Source: Nonomuraea basaltis (lineage in GTDB: Bacteria; Actinomycetota; Actinomycetes; Streptosporangiales; Streptosporangiaceae). From it: a DNA stretch of 64,000 nt. Below the pieces are notes generated by a model, which saw nothing but the letters and a program-made list of their open reading frames with translations, was not told the origin of the DNA and ran no database searches. The position numbers and the translations under genes were made by a program. The stretch spans positions 1-64,000 of the forward strand of contig NZ_VCJS01000047.1 in NCBI RefSeq assembly GCF_005893125.1, in the 5' to 3' direction. Shown here piece after piece: positions 24,754 through 32,908 of the stretch; positions within the stretch are counted from its first letter, which is position 1, and every line of letters begins with the position of its first letter.

Positions 24754-25092
24754 ATGGCGGAAACCCTTGATGCCACTTTCGCGGCGCTCGCCGATCCGAC
24801 GCGCCGGGCCATCCTGGCCCGGCTCAGGTCGGGTGAGGCCACGGTGACGGAGCTGGCGGCGCCGTTCGACATGAGCCAGCCGGCCATCTCCAAACACCTC
24901 AAGGTCCTGGAGCGCGCCGGGCTGATCTCTCGCGGCCGGGACAGGCAACGACGTCCCTGCCGCCTGGAGGCCGACGCGCTCAAGGAGGCCACCGACTGGC
25001 TGGAGGGCTACCGGGACTTTTGGGAGAACCGCTATCAGCAGCTCGATGCCCTCCTGGCCGAGCTCAACGAAAAGGATGCCCGTGATGAATGA
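24754..25092 (+). CDS. ArsR-family repressor
   Basis: Winged-helix regulator of 112 residues: DATFAALADPTRRAILARL, then VTELAAPFDMSQPAISKHLKVLERAGLI with the recognition helix SQPAISKHLKVLE. No metal-binding cysteines, as expected for the subgroup paired with SRPBCC proteins. GGAGGGG precedes the ATG by 3-5 bases. It overlaps the next gene by 8 bases. It probably represses its own three-gene operon through the inverted repeat at 24710-24737. Confidence 0.86.
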   Translation: MAETLDATFAALADPTRRAILARLRSGEATVTELAAPFDMSQPAISKHLKVLERAGLISRGRDRQRRPCRLEADALKEATDWLEGYRDFWENRYQQLDALLAELNEKDARDE

Positions 25093-25678
25093 GATCGCAG
25101 ACCGCTACCGGCGCCGGGCCGACGCGTTCGAGCGCAAGGTCGTGTCCGTCCGCCCCGGCCAGTGGTCGAATCCGTCCCCGTGCGAGAAGTGGACGGCCAG
25201 GGACGTGGTACGGCACATCATCGACATGCACGAGGCGATGCTACGGCCCATCGGCCGCTCCCTCGGCCCCGCGCCGTCGGTCGACGACGACCCGGTGGCC
25301 GCCTTCCGCGCCGCCCGCGCGGACGTGGAGGCGATCTTGGACGACCCTTCGCTCGCCGCCCGGGAGGGCGACACGCCCACCGGCCGGATGACGGCGGACC
25401 AGCACATCGATCAGGTCGTCAGTGACGATCTCCCGATGCACGGCTGGGACCTCGCCCGTGCGACGTCCCAGGACGACACGATGGACCCCGCGGATGTCGA
25501 GCGAGCCTGGTCGGCCATGAGAGCGATCCCCGCCGACCTCATGGAGAGGTACCGGACGCCGGGCGCGTTCGGGCCGGGGATCGAGGTGTTCGGCCCGGAG
25601 GTGAAGGTCGAGGAGGACGCCTCCGCTCAGGACAGGCTGCTCGCCTTCATCGGGCGGGATCCGCGGTGGCGGCCGTGA
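25085..25678 (+). CDS. DinB-like / maleylpyruvate-isomerase-type protein (TIGR03086-like)
   Basis: A four-helix-bundle protein of 197 residues with histidines placed as in metal-binding DinB/mycothiol-dependent enzymes: VVRHIIDMHE near residue 43 and DDLPMHGWDLARAT near 118. The segment PSPCEKWTARDVV is typical of the TIGR03086 group. Such proteins often use mycothiol or act on small toxic molecules, but the specific reaction is unknown. Second gene of the ArsR-controlled operon. Confidence 0.7.
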   Translation: MNEIADRYRRRADAFERKVVSVRPGQWSNPSPCEKWTARDVVRHIIDMHEAMLRPIGRSLGPAPSVDDDPVAAFRAARADVEAILDDPSLAAREGDTPTGRMTADQHIDQVVSDDLPMHGWDLARATSQDDTMDPADVERAWSAMRAIPADLMERYRTPGAFGPGIEVFGPEVKVEEDASAQDRLLAFIGRDPRWRP

Positions 25679-26157
25679 CCACGGCTTTGACCATTGCGAC
25701 TCCATCGGACCGCGCGATCGTCATGACGCGGTCGTTCAACGCCCCCCGCCACCTGGTCTTCGCCGCGTGGACCAAGCCTGAGCTGGTCGCACGATGGTAC
25801 GGCGCGAAAGGCTGGGACATCGTCGACGCGCGGATCGACCTGCGAGTGGGCGGCGCCTGGCGGTTCGTCTGGCGTGGTCCGGGCGGCGCCACCATGGCCT
25901 CCGGCGGCGTCTACCGCGAGACCGTCACACCTTCCCGGCTGTCCTACACCGAGTCTTTCGACGACCACTGGTATCCGGGCGAAGCGCTGGTCAGCCATGA
26001 CTTCACCGAGGAGGACGGCACGACCACGCTCACCACGACACATCTGTTCGCCTCAAGGCAGGCACGTGATCTGGTGATCGCCTCCCCGATGGCACGCGGT
26101 GTCTCCGAGGGCTACGAACGGCTGGACGAGGCACTCGCAGAGGCAGGAAGCCGGTGA
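25666..26157 (+). CDS. SRPBCC/AHSA1-like protein
   Basis: START-like hydrophobic-cavity protein of about 163 residues: MTRSFNAPRHLVFAAWTKPELVARWYG, then GGAWRFVWRGPGG and YTESFDDHWYPGEALVS. ArsR-linked members are presumed to bind small molecules or help in stress. GTG 25666 has GGGCGGGA 6 bases upstream; GTG 25675, which overlaps the previous stop as GTGA, is equally plausible. Last gene of the operon and followed by a strong hairpin terminator. Confidence 0.78.
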   Translation: MAAVTTALTIATPSDRAIVMTRSFNAPRHLVFAAWTKPELVARWYGAKGWDIVDARIDLRVGGAWRFVWRGPGGATMASGGVYRETVTPSRLSYTESFDDHWYPGEALVSHDFTEEDGTTTLTTTHLFASRQARDLVIASPMARGVSEGYERLDEALAEAGSR

Positions 26158-26247
26158 AACACCTGTTGCCGCAGTCCGGCGAACCGAGGGTCTGAAGAGG
26201 CCGGTGAACTGCGGGTCGCCGAAGGGCCCGGCGCACGATGCCACCAA

Positions 26248-26273
26248 GGTGGGCTGGTCACCGCCAGCCCACC
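26248..26273. terminator. Bidirectional hairpin terminator
   Basis: Perfect 10-bp stem GGTGGGCTGG / CCAGCCCACC with a 6-base loop, in the 145-base gap between two convergent genes. No long T-run follows, as is usual in this GC-rich genome. Confidence 0.75.
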
Positions 26274-26302
26274 CGTTCTCGGTGAAAGGGATCACGCCCC
26301 TG

Positions 26303-27739
26303 TCAGGGAGTGCCGTTGATCAGAGCCATGGCCAGCATGGGGCTGAACGTCCCTGCCTGGATCTGGTCGCGCTCGCCGAGGCCGCACGGGCCGTCGGAGT
26401 CGCCCGGCACCTTGACCCAGAAAAGGTACTCAGCGCCGCTCGTCTGCGTAGCCGGGGAAGCGCCGAGCTTGCGTCCCGGCGGGTTGCACCAGTTGTCCCC
26501 CGGCGTCGGGTCCGTGTACAGGCCATTGCCGTTGCGGCTGGTGTCGATCACGTACATTTTGGCGCCCACCGTGCCGGACAGGTGGCCGTTGAGCGCGATG
26601 GCGTACGCCTCGGTGTCGGCGGTGGTGATGTAGTTGGACACGTTCAGGGAGAAGCCACGGGTGTTGGCGATGCCCGACTTGACCAGCGATGGCGCCATGT
26701 CGGCCGCCTTGATCCAGGTGGCGTTGCCGGCGTCAAGATAGACCCAGGCGTTGGGGGCCTGGGCACGCAGCACCTCGGTCGCGTCCAGCAGCATCCGGTA
26801 CTGGTCCTCGGGGTTCTTTCCGATGTTGGCCACGCAGCCGGCGGCGGCGACCGCGTCGGGTTCGAGCACGACGACGGCGTGCCGGTTTCCGATCGCCCTG
26901 GCGAACTCGGTGATCCAGTTGTGGTATCCGGTCGCGTCGCCGGCGCCGCCGCCCGAGTGGCCGGCGCACGCGTCGCGGTTGGGAATGTTGTACGCCACCA
27001 GCATCGGCAGCCGATCCTGGGCTTGCGCGGCGCCCACATAGGTGTCCACCGCCAGCGTGATGTCCCCGAACCAGCCGCCGAACCACTCGAAGATCGGCTT
27101 GTTGGCGATGTTCGCGCCGATGGCCTGTGCCTCGCTCGTGCCCTGGTGGGCGGCGACCCACTTGGCGGGGTTCGACTGGCTGGACACGTACAGGGCGGTC
27201 GGCCGGGTCGTCTGCGTCTCCATCAGCGACACGTTGTCGAAGCGCACCACCGGAGTCCCACCGGACCCGCCGAGCTGGAACGTCACCTCAGCGGCCGTGC
27301 CGGCCGCGGCCGTGGCCGTGAACGGGATGCTGTAGCGCTTACTGGCCGAGGTGAGCTGCACATCCGCGGCCAGCGACTGGTTGGAGCCGGGGGTGGCCAC
27401 GTACTGCACTGTCGTACGGGCCTTGAAGGCGACCGATGAGGAGGCGTCGAACGAGAGCGTGTAGCTCTTGCCCGGGTTGAGAGCGGCCGTGGTGGGCGCG
27501 GCCACCATAGCGTCCCAGGGGTTGGCGACGACGGACTTCACGTCCACCCGCATCCTCCCTGATTCGGCTGTGACCGCGGACTGGCCGATCGCCGCCCATG
27601 GGGCGGTGGAGGTGGCGAAGGTGCCGTTCCCGACGAGCTGGGCGGCGGCGGAGGCTGAGGGCGGGACCACCAGGTGGGTGGCCAGGGCGGTTGTCAGGAC
27701 GGTGGCTAAAGCTGCAGCTTTGCCGACGATTCTGCGCAC
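26303..27739 (-). CDS. Secreted GH6 endoglucanase with N-terminal carbohydrate-binding module
   Basis: Secreted cellulase of 478 residues. A Sec-type signal peptide ends around PPSASA. Residues about 33-165 form a beta-sandwich carbohydrate-binding module (CBM4/9-like: LVGNGTF, FDNVSL). The GH6 catalytic domain has EWFGGWFGD, VLVAYNIPNRDACAGHS-type sequence, the Asp motif VVLEPDAVAAAGC, NVSNYITTADTEAYA, and the terminal DNWCNPPGR and WVKVPGDSDGPCG. It inverts the anomeric centre when cutting beta-1,4-glucan. GTG 27739 has AAAGGTG about 6 bases upstream. A promoter-like element at 27776-27815 is shared with the phosphotransferase gene. Confidence 0.9.
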   Translation of the reverse strand: MRRIVGKAAALATVLTTALATHLVVPPSASAAAQLVGNGTFATSTAPWAAIGQSAVTAESGRMRVDVKSVVANPWDAMVAAPTTAALNPGKSYTLSFDASSSVAFKARTTVQYVATPGSNQSLAADVQLTSASKRYSIPFTATAAAGTAAEVTFQLGGSGGTPVVRFDNVSLMETQTTRPTALYVSSQSNPAKWVAAHQGTSEAQAIGANIANKPIFEWFGGWFGDITLAVDTYVGAAQAQDRLPMLVAYNIPNRDACAGHSGGGAGDATGYHNWITEFARAIGNRHAVVVLEPDAVAAAGCVANIGKNPEDQYRMLLDATEVLRAQAPNAWVYLDAGNATWIKAADMAPSLVKSGIANTRGFSLNVSNYITTADTEAYAIALNGHLSGTVGAKMYVIDTSRNGNGLYTDPTPGDNWCNPPGRKLGASPATQTSGAEYLFWVKVPGDSDGPCGLGERDQIQAGTFSPMLAMALINGTP

Positions 27740-27775
27740 GTATTCACCTTTCGGCGGGGCATCGCAGTTGATCAT

Positions 27776-27815
27776 CACTGACCGCTCTGACAAGGTCAAG
27801 ATATTCCGTGGGAAC
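27776..27815 (-). promoter_or_regulatory. Promoter-like element of the cellulase gene
   Basis: On the minus strand TTGACC is followed by GAGCGGTCAGTGATG, nearly matching 22833-22872. The interrupted palindrome TGACC/GGTCA has an 11-base centre. It sits 37-76 bases before the GTG, a fitting place for a promoter with a bound regulator. Confidence 0.55.
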
Positions 27816-27990
27816 ACACGTCGACTACCGGATGATCTGGAGTGCCCCGATGGAGACATCGACGTCGCCCGCATCGAGGCACGCGAGAGCAGGCAAACGC
27901 CGTACCCGCTGGAGGAGATCCGGCGCCTTCCGCTCACACGTCCAGCTTGAGCGGCACCACGGGGTCGCGCCGGCCCGGGCAGAAGAGCGT

Positions 27991-28023
27991 GGGTGCCGCC
28001 CAGACCTACTCCGGGCGGCACCC
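27991..28023 (-). terminator. Terminator of conservon 2
   Basis: Perfect 11-bp stem GGGTGCCGCCC / GGGCGGCACCC with an 11-base loop, starting 10 bases beyond the cvnD2 stop. It closes the conservon 2 operon on the minus strand. The upstream stretch 27816-27990 holds no convincing gene. Confidence 0.75.
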
Positions 28024-28032
28024 AGCTAACGG

Positions 28033-28605
28033 CTAGACCGGCGTGTGCATGTGGCGGGTCAGGGCGTGTTCCACCAAGGTGATCAAGGTTGACTTCACCG
28101 AGTCGCGCTGGCGGGCGTCCAGACGCACGATCGGGGTGTGGCCGCCGATCGACAGGGCCTCGCGGAGTTCATCCTCCGCGTGCGCGAACTGGCCGTCCCA
28201 GCCGTTGATGCCGATCACGAACGGCAGTTTCGCCTCTTCGAAGTAGTCGATGGCCGGGAAGCTGTCGGCCAGACGGCGCGTGTCCACCAGCACGACCGCG
28301 CCGATGGCCCCGCGTACCAGGTCGTCCCACATGAACCAGAACCGGTGCTGCCCGGGCGTGCCGAACAGGTAGAGGATCAGGTCACGATCGAGCGAGACCC
28401 GGCCGAAGTCCATGGCCACGGTCGTCTTGTTCGGCGTGAGAGAGACGTCGTCCACGTGCGCGGACGCGTCCGTCATGACGGCTTCCGTGGTGAGCGGGAG
28501 GATCTCCGAGACCGCACCCACGAACGTCGTCTTCCCAACGCCGAAGCCCCCGGCCACGACGATCTTCGTCGAGGTTAGGCCGGGGCTAGAGCCTGCGAAG
28601 TCCAC
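28033..28605 (-). CDS. cvnD: Conservon 2 GTPase CvnD
   Basis: Ras-like GTPase, 190 residues, P-loop GGFGVGKTT, switch region YLFGTPGQHRF and VIGINGWDG at the base-recognition loop. Between about 28265 and 28430 its DNA differs from cvnD1 at about three bases only, a much closer match than elsewhere in the gene, suggesting gene conversion. Starts at GTG inside cvnC2 (20-base overlap). Last gene before the terminator. Confidence 0.9.
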   Translation of the reverse strand: MDFAGSSPGLTSTKIVVAGGFGVGKTTFVGAVSEILPLTTEAVMTDASAHVDDVSLTPNKTTVAMDFGRVSLDRDLILYLFGTPGQHRFWFMWDDLVRGAIGAVVLVDTRRLADSFPAIDYFEEAKLPFVIGINGWDGQFAHAEDELREALSIGGHTPIVRLDARQRDSVKSTLITLVEHALTRHMHTPV

Positions 28606-28990
28606 TGAGCACCCTTTCGAGCAAGTTGAGGTCCGGCTTTCCCGCGTCCAGCGCAGGCTGGTGCACGCGGATCAGGCCCTCCGACGCCATGTCGGCTATC
28701 AGCACCCGGACCACACCAAGGGGCTGGCGTAAAAGGGCGGAGATCTCAGCAACCGACCGGACGTTCCGAGTCAGCTGGATGATCGCCTGATACTCCGGAC
28801 TGAGTAGGGAAATGTCTTGGTATTCCGACGTCACGGAGGACACCAATGCCTCCATGGCGAACTTCATCCGCGGGGCAGTGCGCCCCCCAGTCACGGCATA
28901 GGGCCGGACCAGGGAGCTCTGCTTCTGCGGACGGGGGGCCGCCGGATGCGGCGGAGTGCTATCACCAGCCCAACCCTGACCTGTCACCAT
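28586..28990 (-). CDS. cvnC: Conservon 2 DUF742 protein CvnC
   Basis: DUF742 protein of 134 residues with VRPYAVTGGRTAP after a proline-rich start, then VRSVAEISALLRQPLGVVRVLIADM. It ends RVLSGLRRL in bases shared with cvnD2. It lies 23 bases after cvnB2. The N-terminal 30 residues differ freely from the other three CvnC proteins. Confidence 0.88.
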   Translation of the reverse strand: MVTGQGWAGDSTPPHPAAPRPQKQSSLVRPYAVTGGRTAPRMKFAMEALVSSVTSEYQDISLLSPEYQAIIQLTRNVRSVAEISALLRQPLGVVRVLIADMASEGLIRVHQPALDAGKPDLNLLERVLSGLRRL

Positions 28991-29013
28991 GATCTCCTGT
29001 CACGACCACCCGG

Positions 29014-29436
29014 CTAGCGGGGACGGGTCGCTTGCAGCTCAGCGCGTACGGCCGGAGTCAGCACCTGTCCCGCGCGCTCGACCAGCAGGGTCATCTGGTA
29101 AGCCACCAGACCCATGTCACAGTCGGGCGCGGCAAGGACCGCCAGGCAGGATCCATCGCTGATGGACATGATCATCAATAGCCCGCGCTGCATCTCGATG
29201 ACGGTCTGGGACACCATACCGCCTTCGAAGACCCGCGCGGCGCCCTGGGTCAAGCTGACCACACCGGAGGCGACCGCAGCGAGCTGGTCGGCCCGGTCTT
29301 TGGGAAATCCCTCCGAGAAGGCCAGCGGCAGGCCGTCGGACGACACCACCACGGTGTGCGCGACGCCTGGCACGTTGTTCACGAAGTCCGTGATCAGCCA
29401 GCTTATACCGCGCGCTCCCTGGCTCAACTCTCTCAT
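29014..29436 (-). CDS. cvnB: Conservon 2 roadblock/LC7 protein CvnB
   Basis: Roadblock protein of 140 residues: GISWLITDFVNNVPGVAHTV, SSDGLPLAFSEGFP, and the strand pair MQRGLLMIMSISDGS. Its ATG overlaps the cvnA2 stop by 4 bases (ATGA), the standard conservon coupling and the contrast for the altered A-B junctions of conservons 1 and 3. Confidence 0.9.
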   Translation of the reverse strand: MRELSQGARGISWLITDFVNNVPGVAHTVVVSSDGLPLAFSEGFPKDRADQLAAVASGVVSLTQGAARVFEGGMVSQTVIEMQRGLLMIMSISDGSCLAVLAAPDCDMGLVAYQMTLLVERAGQVLTPAVRAELQATRPR

Positions 29437-32400
29437 TTGTCCTCCTCATTCTCATCTCCGCGGGTGAACGCTCGGCCCTGCCGGACACCCTGCTGGAAGC
29501 TGGAGAGCCGGCTGCGCAACCGCTCGGGCGAGACCTGCGGCGCAGGTGACATGGGCTGGGGCTCGGCGAGGCTGGCCGTACCGGGCACCAGGTTGGCCTT
29601 GGGAACGCGGCGCGGCAGCCCGGAGGCCGTCGTGCCGCCCTGCGCGGGCTGTACGGCGGCCTGAGCGGCTTGGAAGCCGGAGTCCGCGGGCGAGGACCAG
29701 GTCGCGCCGGCGCCCGACTGCCCGGGCCGGCGCTGCGGCAGCGGTGCCTTACCCGGGATCTCCATCGAGGCCGCGGGCGGCGGCGGGTCGGCGGGGATGG
29801 CCGGGTGCACCACGGTGATCTCCGGCTCGCTCTCGAACGAGGGCTCCGGCCCGGGCTGCGGCCTCAACTGCTCGGGCTCCGGCCGACGGAACCAGTCGGA
29901 GCCGACCGACGAGAAGATCGGCAGGAACTCCTCGCCCTGCTCCTCCATGGGCGAGGTGCGCACCACGGGGAGCGGCCCGGTCATGTCCTGCGAGGAGTAG
30001 TCGCCGGGGCCGTACGGCCCGTAGTCACCGTGCCCGTTCTGCTCGAACTGGCCGGCGGGCTGGGGGTCCTCGCCGAACGCCGCGCGGTACTGCTCGTCGA
30101 ACGGCCGCCGCGGCCGGTCGTCGGTCTCGAACAGCGACCTGCGCGGCGACGGGTCGGAGAAGGACGACCACCGGGCCGGCTCCTCCTGTTCCTTCGGCGG
30201 CTCCGTGGAGAACGAGGGCCAGCGCGGCTCCTCCTCCTGCAGGGGCGGCGGCTGCTCGGCGAACGACGGCCACCGGTTCTCCGCGAAGGACTGAGGCTGC
30301 GACGGCGCGGGCGGCTCCTCCGCGAACGACGGCCAGCGGGAGTCATCGCCGAACCGGCGCTGCTCCTCCTGCGGCCGCGCGGCGGGCGGCGGCTCCTCGG
30401 CGAACGACGGCCAGCGCGGCTCGTCCACCCCGCTGCCCTGCGCCCCGCCCGGCATCCCAGTGGGCTCGCCGAACGCCGCGGGCTGCTGCCCGAACGCCGG
30501 AGGCTGCTCGCCGAACGCCGGAGGCTGGTCGCCGGACGCCGGGGGCTGCTCCCCGAAAGCCGCGGGCTGGTCGCCGAAGGACGGCCAGTTGCCGGTGCCC
30601 GGCACGGGCAGCGAGCCCGGCCACTGCGTGTCCACCACCTGGTCGGGCGCGTCGACGGAGGGCGTCGAATAGTGCGCGCCGGACCCGTTCTGCGACGGCT
30701 GCCCGAACATGCTCGGGTCGAACGACGTGAACGCCTCGTACTGCCCGCCCTGTTGCGGGACCCCCAGGCCGTTGCTGAGGAGCATGTCGGGCAGCATGAC
30801 CAGCGCGCTCAGGCCGCCGGTCTCCCGCATGCTGAGCTGGACCCTGATGCCGTGCCGCAGGGCGAGGCGGCCGACCACGAACAGGCCCATGCGCCGCGAC
30901 ACCGACACGTCCACGACCGGCGGGTTGGCCAGCCGCCAGTTGGCGTCGGCCAGCTCATCCTGGCTCATGCCGATGCCGAGGTCGTTGATCGTGACGAGCA
31001 CGCCGCCCTCGGCGGGCGTGCTGGTGACGTGGACCTTGCTCTCCCGGGGGGAGAACGAGATGGCGTTCTCGATCAGCTCGGCGAGCAGGTGGACGGCGTC
31101 GGTGACGGCGGGGCCGACGATCAGCGTGCCGGACGGGATCTGGATCTGGACGCGCTCGTAGCTCTCGACCTCGGACAGCGAGGCGCGGGCGATGTCGACC
31201 AGCGGCACCGGGTCGCTCCACTTGCGCGCGGCTTCCTGGCCGGCGAGGACCAGGAGGTTCTCGCTGTTGCGGCGCATGCGGGTGGCCAGGTGGTCGAGCC
31301 GGAACAGGTTCGCGAGCCGCTGCTCGTCCTCCTCGCCCTGCTCCAGGCCCTCGATGAGCTGCAGCTGCCGCTCGACCAGCGTCTGGCTGCGGCGGGAGAG
31401 GTTGACGAACATGGCGTTGACGTTGGCGCGCAGCTTGGCCTCGTCGCCGGCCAGCCTGATCGCCTCGCGGTGGACCTCGTCGAACGCCCGCGCCACTTCA
31501 CCGATCTCGTCGCGGGTGTTGACGCCGACCGAGGGCGGCTCGGGCACGTGGGCGCCGTCGCCGGACTCGCGCAGCACGCGGACGGTGTCGGGCAGCCGGG
31601 TGGTGGCGATCTGCAGCGCCTCGGCCCGCAGCCTGCGCAGCGGGCGGACCAGCGAGCTCGCCACGCGGGTGGTGATGATCAGGACGAGGAGCAGCAGGAC
31701 GAGGATCATCGCGCCGGAGATGATCGCGCTGCGCTGCTCGCTGTCGCTCAGCTCGCGGGTGGTGGCCACGACCTCGGTGGCCAGGCCGTCCTCGACCTTG
31801 CGCATGGCGTTGGCGGTCACCGTGGTGGTGTCGTACCAGCGGGACAGGTCCCTGGTGGTGGTGATGTCCAGATCCCTGATGCGGTTGTACTCGCGGACCT
31901 GGGCCAGCGCGCGCTGCCGCATGGCGTCGGCGCGGTCGATCTGCGGCCCCCTGACGCCCTGCTGGAACGCCTTGAGGTGCTCGGCGTCGGGCACCTCCTG
32001 CTCGAAGGCGGCCTGCGCGGCCTGCTGCTTGTTCCAGGAGCCCAGGAAGTCGGCGAGGGCTTCGTTGTCCAGCTCGCGCTCGACGAGCGCGACGATGAGG
32101 ATGATCTGCTGGCGCGAGACCTCCTCCTTCATGCTCGACAGCGAAGCGAGCGCGGCCACGTCCCGCTGGAGGCGGTCATCGCCGACGCCGTCGGCCAGAC
32201 CGGCCTGGACCGACGCGAAGATGCCGATCATGGTGGTGTAGGTGCCGATGGCCGCGCGCGCCGGCACGTTCGCCACCATGGAGTTACGCAGGCTGTCGAG
32301 GCCGTCGAGCCAGCGGCGCATGTTGCCGACGCCCTCGCGGACGCGGGTCGAGTGCGTCTCGTCGATGGCCGACGCGGCGGCGAGCACCTGAGCCTTGATC

Positions 32401-32732
32401 TTGTCGGTGGCCTGGCGCTGGGTCTTGAGCTGGACGAAGCGCCCGGTCCGGTTGCGGTCGCTGACGTACCACGCGGTGAGCGTGCGTTCCTTGCCGAGCT
32501 CGTGGTTGAGCGCGCCGATGCGCTGGACCAGCTCGGCGACCTGGGTGAGCCGCTGGTACTCGGTGCTGGTGCCGATGGCGTTGGCCAGCTGGACGCCGGC
32601 GAGCAGCACGCCCACGACCGTGGGGATGAGGATCAGCGCGACCAGCCTCGAGCGCACACGCCAGTTCCCCAGCCGGAACCTTCCGCCTGTGTACTCCCCT
32701 GACCGCGTGTGCCTGGGGTTATCCGTCCTCAC
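29433..32732 (-). CDS. cvnA: Conservon 2 membrane sensor kinase-like CvnA
   Basis: Largest of the four CvnA proteins, 1099 residues. Transmembrane helix after GNWRVRSRLVALILIPT, extracellular sensor domain of about 300 residues, second helix, HAMP, LDHLATRMRRNSENLLVLAG, then HATPase with ELIENAISFSP and NDLGIGM. The tail of about 400 residues is disordered and repetitive: PPAFGEQ-like units at about 30468-30600, then five RWPSFAEEPP-like units at about 30165-30425. Conserved islands EEFLPIFSSVGSDWF, GLPRRVPKANLVPG and RLRSRLSSFQQGVR end it. GTG start in the same sequence context as cvnA1. Confidence 0.9.
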   Translation of the reverse strand: MRTDNPRHTRSGEYTGGRFRLGNWRVRSRLVALILIPTVVGVLLAGVQLANAIGTSTEYQRLTQVAELVQRIGALNHELGKERTLTAWYVSDRNRTGRFVQLKTQRQATDKIKAQVLAAASAIDETHSTRVREGVGNMRRWLDGLDSLRNSMVANVPARAAIGTYTTMIGIFASVQAGLADGVGDDRLQRDVAALASLSSMKEEVSRQQIILIVALVERELDNEALADFLGSWNKQQAAQAAFEQEVPDAEHLKAFQQGVRGPQIDRADAMRQRALAQVREYNRIRDLDITTTRDLSRWYDTTTVTANAMRKVEDGLATEVVATTRELSDSEQRSAIISGAMILVLLLLVLIITTRVASSLVRPLRRLRAEALQIATTRLPDTVRVLRESGDGAHVPEPPSVGVNTRDEIGEVARAFDEVHREAIRLAGDEAKLRANVNAMFVNLSRRSQTLVERQLQLIEGLEQGEEDEQRLANLFRLDHLATRMRRNSENLLVLAGQEAARKWSDPVPLVDIARASLSEVESYERVQIQIPSGTLIVGPAVTDAVHLLAELIENAISFSPRESKVHVTSTPAEGGVLVTINDLGIGMSQDELADANWRLANPPVVDVSVSRRMGLFVVGRLALRHGIRVQLSMRETGGLSALVMLPDMLLSNGLGVPQQGGQYEAFTSFDPSMFGQPSQNGSGAHYSTPSVDAPDQVVDTQWPGSLPVPGTGNWPSFGDQPAAFGEQPPASGDQPPAFGEQPPAFGQQPAAFGEPTGMPGGAQGSGVDEPRWPSFAEEPPPAARPQEEQRRFGDDSRWPSFAEEPPAPSQPQSFAENRWPSFAEQPPPLQEEEPRWPSFSTEPPKEQEEPARWSSFSDPSPRRSLFETDDRPRRPFDEQYRAAFGEDPQPAGQFEQNGHGDYGPYGPGDYSSQDMTGPLPVVRTSPMEEQGEEFLPIFSSVGSDWFRRPEPEQLRPQPGPEPSFESEPEITVVHPAIPADPPPPAASMEIPGKAPLPQRRPGQSGAGATWSSPADSGFQAAQAAVQPAQGGTTASGLPRRVPKANLVPGTASLAEPQPMSPAPQVSPERLRSRLSSFQQGVRQGRAFTRGDENEEDK

Positions 32733-32780
32733 TGACTCTGCAACCTCTCGCCGGTACGTGCTCGAAAAAAGTCAGACACG

Positions 32781-32853
32781 CGTGTGGCGCATGGGATTTC
32801 GTCCGGCTGGGTAATTGGAACACAACCCGTACCAGATCGGCCAACCGAACATA
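32781..32853 (-). promoter_or_regulatory. Upstream elements of conservon 2 shared with conservon 3
   Basis: Two blocks recur upstream of cvnA3. CGTGTGGCGCATGGGA is at 32781-32796. A 45-base block at 32809-32853 starts GGGTAATTGGAACACA and ends GGCCAACCGAACATA. Their relative order differs between the two conservons. Probably the promoter and a common regulator site. Confidence 0.6.
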
Positions 32854-32908
32854 TCCCATCAAACACGCCCATAGCAGCACTTCAGGGCGTATATCGCCGT
32901 ACACGTTT

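Noticed and set aside
27808..28029. Frame starting MGTHVDYRMIW after the cellulase promoter
   Set aside because: Runs through the conservon terminator hairpin, no ribosome site, Arg-rich shadow-like tail.
29670..32702. 1010-codon plus-strand frame opposite cvnA2
   Set aside because: Composition is dominated by Arg, Gly, Leu and His without domains; cvnA2 on the minus strand is certain.
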